NCBI GenBank assembly: GCA_963693285.1
Contig: OY848917.1
Location: 20,747,245-20,811,244, forward strand
Source: Xestospongia muta
Taxonomy: Eukaryota > Porifera > Demospongiae > Haplosclerida > Petrosiidae
Direction of reading: 5' to 3'
Length of the DNA: 64,000 nt
This document shows positions 56,001 to 64,000 of this stretch, one piece after another. A program made the translations under genes and the position numbers. The notes under the pieces are model-generated. The model did no database searches. It saw nothing but the letters and a program-made list of their open reading frames with translations, and was not told the origin of the DNA. How positions within the stretch are numbered: the first letter of the stretch is position 1; each line of letters starts with the position of its first letter.

Positions 56001-58974
56001 AAGTCTTAGCTCCTATAGTTGTCAAGACCGCCTAGGCTTCTTGTTAAGTTTAGAAGCAGCAGATACTAATACTTATTGTCATTAATGGAATTGGAGATCT
56101 GATTCCACCTATGCACACTTTTCCAGGTGAGATCTTGGTATATTTACCATTATGAACATCAGTTAAAGATGCATACTTAAGATATTCATCAAATGGTTGG
56201 ATTAACACTCAACTATTCTTTGGGTAGTTAAAAATGTTTTAGCAAACACATTGAGAGAGAGACCAGTATGTTTGCTGTTCAATAGCCACTCAAGTCATAT
56301 TGATTTGGAAATCTCTCATTCTGCAAGCAAAAGAGACTTACTCTTTATTTTCTTCCACTCCATTCATCACATATCACATAGCATCTTGACATAAGCTTTT
56401 TCTCACCTCTCAAAGCAAATCGAAGAAGACTTGTAGATGCATACAAAATGGTTAACATAGGAAAGCCTGTTTCAAAGAGGTTTTTGAAAAGCCTGGATGA
56501 CACAGTTAAAGTGTGAACCAACTTAATACTTTTACCAGATGTATCCAAAGCACTTGAAGAAAAACAGCTACTTCAAAGATCTATTCAGACCTTCCACTTC
56601 TCACTTGTTCAACTAGAATACAACAGTCAACTCAAATTACCAAATCTATACCTTTCCCTTTGCATATATATATAAGAAACTGAGAATATATCTAACGTCC
56701 TTAAATCAACTGACAAGAAGAGTATCTTCAAAATATGTCAAAAAATGACTTGGATTGTAGAACCAAACCCTCATATTTATTAAAGACATTGAATAAATGT
56801 GTGACTTTGCATCATTAATTTGCATCCATTAATATACAATATCAATAACATATCTTTAATATGTTATGGGTATATAGTAGGTATATAGTAGACAGATAAT
56901 GATTAAATTTCATATACAAAAACACTACTGACCTTGTCTGCAACATTCACTTTCACACCAGCATCTAGAAGGACTTGAACAACCTTATCATCACTTTTAT
57001 AACATGACATATGGAGAACAGTTTCGCCAAACTACACAAACAAAAAAATCAAAAATGTGATAATGAAACTTAGTTATAAAGTCACTCATTAATTTAAGTC
57101 AGTTGATAAATAGTATGGAAAATACATCAGTGGCAAAGGCATAATTATACTAGAGTATATGACAGAAGTATATAGGTGGTTTATTAGTACTTCTTAACAA
57201 AATAAATTTAATATAACTTAAAATGATTGTAAAGATTTATCTAAAAGGCAATTATCCATTATTAATGATCTACTTTATATTTTATTGAAAATTTAAATAG
57301 CAGTTGTAGTAAAACCACTTCAATGTGAGTTGGACAATGACACTCATCTCAGATACTAGCTATTAATTGATGATTGTAATTGTAAAAGTACACAAAAAAT
57401 TCTAGAAACTCTATGATGTAAGGATGATGATATAAACATCTGAAACAAGACCAAATAGGAAGACAGTATAACAATCACTACATAGCAACCACAGAACCAG
57501 GAAAAAGTATCATTAATCATATATAATATATATATAGACACATTATATTACATTCCTGCTAGTCAGATGTTTTATTGCCATTCCTGCATTCCAGGAATTT
57601 TATAAATTTTTATGTACTTGTTTGCATTGCTTTATTAGAAAAGAACTCTATAAATAATATTATTGTAAATTGAATATATTTAAGTGTGTATATGTATGAG
57701 TAAGTAATTGATAATTGAGGTAACAGGTAAGCAAATAAACTAAACCCTCTCTAGTCACACATATGTCTGTCTTTTATTAGTAGTAGGTTTGAGATAAATG
57801 AAAAGTTATCCTCTCCTTTGATAAGACTAATCTCATCTCATTAAATAGAAACATAGATTACTAACAACAACTCAAGTTAATGCCACTTAGAACTGGCCTC
57901 ATGGAAGAATAGAATCAATCTCCATTTTTCCACCTGAATATAATCGTAATTTATTAAAATGGTGTCTACCACAAGGGGTACTTTCAAGGTCCACATAAAT
58001 CACTGCTTTCATTACTAGAAGCACTCAATATAAGACTCTAAAAGTGACCATTAATGTAAAATCATGCTTTGTGGTGTAAATGTCATCTTTGAAAGTCTCC
58101 TACTTTTGTAGTTATCATGTTTTAAACAGATCAAAGAGAGAAGAAAGAACATCATGCCATCCTTTACACAGGCAGTCTTATTTTATGTCAGACTAAAGAA
58201 AGCCAAATTGTCAACATATATTTATATGTCTTCATCATGACAAATAGTGGGACAAAAAAAGTTAAACAGGAACAAGTAAGGTATAATAAATAAAGATTTG
58301 GTATAATAAATCAATTGCGGACTTCTTACCGATAGCAAGAAGCATACCAGCTCAGCTGAGAAATATACTGGTGTTGTATCATACTAAGGTTTAAATTCTT
58401 TAATACTGTCTAATTTTATAACAAGCTTAAATCATGATTATTAGCCATAGGATACAAATACAAGTAGTCTACATGACAATTGGTATCTTATGTATGTCCA
58501 CAGCACTTCTATTTTTAAACAATTTAAACTGAATAATTCGAAGCTAAACAAATGATTCATTTTGGTGAGAGCACCTGAACTGATTATTGAGAAATTCATG
58601 AAAAACTGATATCTATACATCTGATGTCATCCAATATGAATAAGTAGCAAAACTGTTAATACACACGTTATAAAAACAAATTACACTTTCCTCCTAATAT
58701 TGTGTCAAGTGCTTTGTATCTCCTTCTCCTTTCAATATCCATCATATTTGGGATATTTTTAAAAGACAATGTTTCAACCTTAGTAAAATAACTAATAGTT
58801 GTCTTTAGGGAAAATGAGTTACAAATCTTTAGTTATACAGCCTTTATTGTATAATATATGCACATGAACACTTACTTGATTGACAAAGTCTAGATTGGCT
58901 GCTTTCTGTGTTAAAATGAAAACAACATCTTTGTGTCCATTCCTTGCTGCTAACATGACTGGAGTACATCCAAC
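43169..58974 (-). CDS. Ankyrin-Roc-COR-death-domain protein (multi-exon; 5' end outside the window)
   Basis: Inferred gene: exons, in coding order, at 58,876-58,974, 56,933-57,031, 48,703-48,804, 48,251-48,343, 47,504-47,602, 46,763-46,861 (one ankyrin repeat each), 44,190-46,256 (last ankyrin repeats, Roc GTPase, COR-like region), 44,034-44,097, 43,947-43,979 and 43,169-43,470 (death domain and stop). All have GT-AG borders; the last four join in phase. Known: ankyrin-Roc-COR-death is the C-terminal plan of DAPK1-type Roco proteins, linked to cell-death and stress signalling; Roc binds GTP and COR dimerises. Whether a kinase precedes the ankyrins cannot be seen, because the 5' part lies in or beyond the 650-bp satellite. 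The 8-kb intron 48,805-56,932 carries an antisense Gypsy element. The long open frame without lesions suggests a functional gene. Confidence 0.88.
44190..46256 (-). CDS. Large exon: ankyrin end, Roc GTPase and COR-like region
   Basis: Length 2067 nt without a stop. It starts FGNTPLHVACQGCYGDVVKS (ankyrin). Counting from the Met at 46,205: P-loop GNTGAGKSSL at residues 62-71; DLAGHKEYY, a switch-II DxxG, at 119-127; GSRLDEM at 188-194 in the place of the NKxD base-specificity motif, where S-R-L-D is a variant. A helical COR-like region follows (LSDKGLILFLKSEDDAQSWI, VIDRAALLTEVNGTLFAPKE, the usual winged-helix-like segment with W-V-(V/I)-D). Its C-terminal third reads GLGWCLWCPDPNQFLSTRFL and LARRCDVWTNGIYWENDDSE and resembles the COR tail of ankyrin-Roco proteins. 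The donor is at 44,189. Confidence 0.9.
46585..48080 (-). repeat. Tandem duplication of about 740 bp containing an ankyrin exon
   Basis: The 46,763-46,861 and 47,504-47,602 exons are almost identical (GQTALYIAS(E/K)EGNNECVQ, LLLNNGANPDIADY), and so are about 320 bp of flanking intron on both sides (aatgaataaaccataaatgc; tatgagagagaagttctt). The 741-bp shift adds exactly one 33-residue ankyrin repeat. Confidence 0.92.
48251..48804 (-). CDS. Two further ankyrin exons
   Basis: 48,703-48,804 reads YGRTALHAAYWNKNDVIIKM, LVNANANNLEVVQA; 48,251-48,343 reads DTLLLESSRKGNLEGTKDAL, SKGANINIGDK. Both have good acceptors (ttTAG) and donors (GTAAGT, GTATGC). The second looks like the first repeat of a block by its DxLLxxxxxGxLexxkxLL form, suggesting two ankyrin blocks in the protein. 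Confidence 0.82.
48805..50990. other. Intron part without recognised features
   Basis: Open frames (for example 48,889-49,131 on the plus strand, MDTSLSNVLKLNYWPKIVPH) show no family pattern that I can name. The wording around 48,890-49,300 may be an old element. Confidence 0.35.
50995..51310 (+). repeat. Possible 5' LTR of the Gypsy remnant
   Basis: It starts TGTAATGTTTAG; the purine-rich agaaagggagata at 53,534-53,547 is followed by TGTAATGTTTA, as expected at a 3' LTR start. The 3' LTR is otherwise not conserved, so this is tentative. Confidence 0.4.
51480..53430 (+). mobile_element. Ty3/Gypsy-type retroelement remnant (gag-pol pieces)
   Basis: Seen across frames: a gag-like block (TKNELCCCIKLDRQQEIFDA; KKNVDYVIYQF; KVYIFATQLRKLATCYKFSD), an RT start (EGSTPWVSHLIVIPKK), an RNase-H-side segment (FGVRSLLGMIMYCVNLSFSE; PLRELTKKNVQFQWTQQHDD), an integrase zinc-finger-like segment (FVIPTSLHQTAISLAHKAHQ) and, near 53,150, NIGDDVLIQK. 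The order is that of Gypsy polyproteins, but every domain is interrupted by stops, frameshifts and deletions. It lies antisense in the 8-kb intron of the Roc gene. Confidence 0.78.
53560..56930. other. Intron part with unrecognised sequence
   Basis: Several open frames of 65-78 codons (53,905; 54,243; 54,766; 56,345 minus) have no motif that I know. A tandem pair of about 85 bp lies at 54,690-54,840 (attcaatgatg(t/c)ggttcaat, tggttacaggta). The wording at 55,500-55,760 (KPFYWEEETLIKKVDEHKQI) may be a scrap of a mobile element. Confidence 0.35.
56933..58974 (-). CDS. Two upstream ankyrin exons
   Basis: 58,876-58,974 reads VGCTPVMLAARNGHKDVVFI, LTQKAANLDFVNQ; 56,933-57,031 reads FGETVLHMSCYKSDDKVVQV, LLDAGVKVNVADK. 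Each is 99 nt (one 33-residue repeat) with GT-AG borders. The intron between them (57,032-58,875) holds nothing that I recognise. Confidence 0.85.
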
Positions 58975-59509
58975 CTAAATATATTATAATAACCACATTA
59001 ACATGAACCAAGAGAATATATCATAATATCAGTACATTACCTATATGAGTACAGTAGTAACGTTACAAACTTAGAAAACATTATATCTAGTCAAAAAATA
59101 AGTAAAATCACTCTCAACAATTGGCAAAACATTATGTTACAAATATAAATTTGACATTTCACATTAGTCTGTGACACTAATTTAAAAATTATTTTTAGTA
59201 GCATATAGGAAGAGCTAACAATTCACTTACATATTTCCAAAAATACAAATAACAAATACTTATTCATTTTTCTGATAAAAATAAATTTAGCAAATGGCTC
59301 ATTTATAATTATGACAGAATTATGTACAACACTTGTCAATGCTACAAACTCTTAGTATAAAACAAATATGAAAAGCACTCACTACGCACCAATTTATATT
59401 AAACTAATTGTACGAAGTTAACATCTTCCACCATTATAAGCTAACAAGATAATACATCATCTTGGTAGTAACTTAATCAATATCATTTAGACAATGCTAA
59501 ATATTTAGA

Positions 59510-62500
59510 ATTCATACTACATTATATCACACTTACCAGCTATTATATTGTAAACAACACATTCAGATGACAAGTAATCACACCAACATAAATTTAAAAA
59601 ACAAAACAATAAAGTAAAAAAAATCACAACAACACATTCAATATACTTTGAGTTCATACTACATCATATCAAAATTACATACTATTATATTGTAAAGAAC
59701 ACATTTAGATGACAAGTAATAACAGCAAACATAAATGTGTAAACAAAAAGCAATACTGTATCACAACAACACATTCAGTATGCCCAAAATGCATACTAGG
59801 TTATAGCTATAAAATGCTCAAAATATACCTAAAAAGAAACCTAGCAAGAAGCTTCAACTCTTATTATTGATAGATATCGAATGTTATACCAATCACAGTT
59901 AGGGTTATGAAATCCATTGCTGATACAGAAATTGACAGTTACAGAATCTATTCACTTTAATCTCATTTCTTGTTCTCATATGTTGCATATAACAATATAA
60001 TAAATAAAATTGCAAAAATGGATACACATAGATACCACACAATCTAAAACAATCATAGTACAGCCTGACAAGCTTCCCATGCAAGACATTGCAAACAATT
60101 AACATTTATACAAACAATAGGGTAAATAAAATAACAACATTCAATTTAAAACACTTAGAATTCATACTACATTATATCACACTTACCTCCTATTATATTG
60201 TAAACAACACATTCAAATGACAAGTTATCACACCAACATAAATTTAAAAAACAAAACAATAAAGTAAACAAAATCACAACAACACATTCAATATACTTTG
60301 AATTCATACTACATTATATCAAAATTACATCCTATTATATTGTAAAGAACACATTTAGATGACAAGTAATAACAGCAAACATAAATGTGTAAACAAACAG
60401 CAATGCTGTAAACAAAATCACAACAACACATTCAGTATGCTCAAAATGCATATTAGATTATAGCTATAAAATACTCAAAATATACCTAAAAAGAAACCTA
60501 GCAAGAAGCTTCAACTCTTATTATTGATATCGAATGGTATAGCAATCACAGTTAGGGTTACGAATTCCATTGCTGATACAGAAATTGACAGTTACAGAAT
60601 CTATTCACTTTAATCTCATTTCTTGCTCTCACAAGTTGCATATAACAATATAATAAATAAAATTGCAAACATGGATACACATAGATACCACACAATCTAA
60701 AACAATCATGGTACAGCCTCACAAGCTTCCCATGCAAGACATTGCAAACAATTAACATTTATACAAACGATAGGGTAAATAAAATAACAACATTCAATTT
60801 AAAACACTTAGAATTCATACTACATTATATCACACTTACCTGCTATTATATTGTAAAAAACACATTCAAATGACAAGTAATCACACCAACATAAATTTAA
60901 AAAACAAAACAATAAAGTAAACAAAATCACAACAACACATTCAATATACTTTGAATTCATACTACATCATATCAAAATTACATACTATTATATTGTAAAG
61001 AACACATTTAGATGACAAGTAATAACAGCAAACATAAATCACAACAACACATTCAGTATGCTCAAAATGCATACTAGGTTATAGCTATAAAATGCTCAAA
61101 ATATACCTAAAAAGAAACCTAACAAGAAGCTTTAACTCTTATTATTGATAGATATCGAATGTTATACCAATCACAGTTAGGGTTACGAAATCCATTGCTG
61201 ATACAGAAATTGACAGTTACAGAATCTATTCACTTTAATCTCATTTCTTGCTCTCATAAGTTGCATATAACAATATAATAAATAAAATTGCAAAAACGGA
61301 TACACATAGATACCACACAATCTAAAACAATCATAGTACAGCATGACAAGCTTCCCATGCAAGACATTGCAAACAATTAACATTTATACAAACAATAGGG
61401 TAATTAAAATAACAACATTCAATTTAAAACACTTAGAATTCATACTACATTATATCACACTTACCTCCTATTATATTATAAACAACACATTCAAATGACA
61501 AGTAATCACACCAACATAAATTTAAAAAACAAAACAATAAAGTAAACAAAATCACAACAACACATTCAATATACTTTGAATTCATACTACATTATATCAA
61601 AATTAAATCTTATTATATTGTAAAGAACACATTTAGATGACAAGTAATAACAGCAAACATAAATGTGCAAACAAAAAGCAATACTGTAAACAAAATCACA
61701 ACAACACATTCAGTACGCTCAAAATCCATACTAGATTATAGCTATAAAATGCTCAAAATATACCTAAAAAGAAACCTAGCAAGAAGCTTCAACTTTTATT
61801 ATTGATAGATATCGAATGTTATACCAATCACAGTTAGGGTTACGAAATCTATTGCTGATACAGAAATTGGCAGTTACAGGATCACTATAATCTTATTTCT
61901 TGTTCTCATAAGTTGCATATAACAATATAAAATATAAAATTGCAAAAATGGATACACATAGATACCACACAATCTAAAACAATCATAGTACAGCATGACA
62001 AGCTGCCCATGCAAGACATTGCAAATAATTAACATTTATACAAACAATAGGGTAAATAAAATAACAACATTCAATTTAAAACACTTAGAATTCATACTAC
62101 ATTATATCATACTTACCTGCTATTATATTGTAAACAACACATTCAGATGACAAGTAATCACACCAACATAAATTTAAAAAACAAAACAATAAAGTAAACA
62201 AAATCACAACAACACATTCAATATACTTTGAATTCATACTACATTATATCAAAATTACATCCTATTATATTGTAAAGAACACATTTAGATGACAAGTAAT
62301 AACAGCAAACATAAATTTGTAAATAAACAGCAATACTGTAAACAAAATCACAACAACACATTCAGTATGCTCAAAATGCATACTAGGTTATAGCTATAAA
62401 ATGCTCAAAATATACCTAAAAAGAAACCTAGCAAGAAGCTTCAACTTTTATTATTGATAGATATCGAATGTTATACCAATCACAGTTAGGGTTACGAAAT

Positions 62501-64000
62501 CTATTGCTGATACAGAAATTGGCAGTTACAGGATCACTATAATCTTATTTCTTGCTCTCATAAGTTGCATATAACAATATAAAATATAAAATTACAAAAA
62601 TGGATACACATAGATACCACACAATCTAAAACAATCATAGTACAGCATGACAAGCTGCCCATGCAAGACATTGCAAATAATTAACATTTATACAAACAAT
62701 AGGGTAAATAAAATAACAACATTCAATTTAAAACACTTAGAATTCATACTACATTATATCACACTTACCAGCTATTATATTGTAAACAACACATTCAGAT
62801 GACAAGTAATCACACCAACATAAATTTAAAAAACAAAAAAAATAAAGTAAACAAAATCACAACAACACATTCAATATACTTTGAGTTCATACTACATCAT
62901 ATCAAAATTACATACTATTATATTTTAAAGAACACATTTAGATGACAAGTAATAACAGCAAACATAAATGTGTAAACAAAAAGCAATACTGTATCACAAC
63001 AACACATTCAGTATGCCCAAAATGCATACTAGGTTATAGCTATAAAATGCTCAAAATATACCTAAAAAGAAACCTAGCAAGAAGCTTCAACTCTTATTAT
63101 TGATAGATATCGAATGTTATACCAATCACAGTTAGGGTTACGAAATCCATTGCTGATACAGAAATTGACAGTTACAGAATCTATTCACTTTGATCTCATT
63201 TCTTGCTCTCATAAGTTGCATATAACAATATAATAAATAAAATTGCAAAAATGCATAGACATAGATATCACACATAATGAAACAATCATAGTACAGCCTG
63301 ACAAGTTTTCCATGCAAGACATTGCAAACAATTAACGTTTATACAAACAATAGGGTAAATAAAATAACAACATTCAATTTAAAACACTTAGAATTCATAC
63401 TACATTATATCACACTTACCCACTATTATATTGTAAACAACACATTCAGATGACAAGTAATCACACCAACATAAATTTAAAAAACAAAACAATAAAGTAA
63501 ACAAAATCACAACAACACATTCAATATACTTTGAATTCATACTACATTATATCAAAATTACATCCTATTATATTGTAAAGAACACATTTAGATGACAAGT
63601 AATAACAGCAAACATAAATGTGTCAATAAACAGCAATACTGTACACAAAATCACAACAACACATTCAGTACGCTCAAAATGCATACTAGGTTATAGCTAT
63701 AAAATGCTCAAAATATACCTAAAAAGAAACCTAGCAAGAAGCTTCAACTCTTATTATTGATAGATATCGAATGTTATAGCAATCACAGTTAGGGCTACGA
63801 AATCCATTGCGTATAGCCTAACAAGCTTCCCATGCAAGACATTGTAAACAATTGACGTTTATACAAACAATAGGGTAAATAAAATAACAACATTCAATTT
63901 AAAACACTTAGAATTCATACTACATTATATCACACTTACCCGCTATTATATTGTAAACAACACATTCAAATGACAAGTAATCACACCAACATAAATTTAA
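59510..64000. repeat. 650-bp tandem satellite, seven units and a partial one
   Basis: The anchor attatatcac before acttacc occurs at 59,521, 60,171, 60,824, 61,449, 62,101 (attatatcat), 62,753, 63,404 and 63,924: spacings 650, 653, 625, 652, 652, 651 and 520. Each unit is itself a diverged dimer: a half with atcacacttacc...tattatattgtaaacaacac and a half with atcaaaattacat...tattatattgtaaagaacac about 130 bp further on. It continues beyond the window. On the minus strand the first half carries a consensus splice donor (..G|GTAAGTG). Neighbouring units look more than 90% identical. Confidence 0.95.

Overview
The window looks like nuclear DNA of an early-branching animal, most probably a demosponge; Amphimedon queenslandica or a relative is my best guess. 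The reasons are AT-rich DNA, short GT-AG introns, animal gene families (AATF, Argonaute, acyl-CoA synthetase of the bubblegum type, and an ankyrin-Roc-COR-death-domain protein), and a dense load of animal-type DNA transposons. There is no bacterial gene organisation, operon or CRISPR array. The species is inferred from family content, not from a database match.

Layout. 0-3 kb: C-terminal exons of an ACSBG-like acyl-CoA synthetase on the minus strand. 3-17 kb: a graveyard of transposon remnants (two hAT types, a pogo tail with PHD finger, a THAP domain, a psq/HTH piece, piggyBac, an unnamed multi-exon element carrying a MITE) and dispersed 60-bp minisatellites. 17.8-20.2 kb: a decayed AATF copy on the minus strand. 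20,241-26,297: a complete DNA transposon of about 6.06 kb with terminal inverted repeats of about 370-400 bp and a TA target duplication. 26-34.7 kb: death-domain exons (minus), Argonaute C-terminal exons (plus, last coding exon duplicated), and retroelement scraps. 35.3-37.8 kb: a second pogo-like transposase with a PHD finger. 37.9-41.3 kb: a duplicated death-domain end, a second AATF first exon and a P-element-like transposase. 43.2-59 kb: the main host gene, an ankyrin-Roc-COR-death protein on the minus strand, with an antisense Gypsy element in one large intron. 59.5-64 kb: a 650-bp tandem satellite on the 5' side of that gene.

The most interesting object is the 6-kb transposon. Its minus strand reads, with consistent exon phase at every junction, as one gene: psq helix-turn-helix, DDE transposase, basic coil, an array of 14 near-identical 26-codon exons plus one divergent copy, a Ulp1-like cysteine protease and a terminal PHD finger. 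The copy is disabled by several small lesions, so the intact form must be sought elsewhere. The array unit also occurs in antisense as the only intron of the DDE domain. The Roc protein is the best-supported live host gene: all 3' junctions keep frame and its stop codon follows the death domain. Its terminal exons have been copied twice elsewhere in the window.
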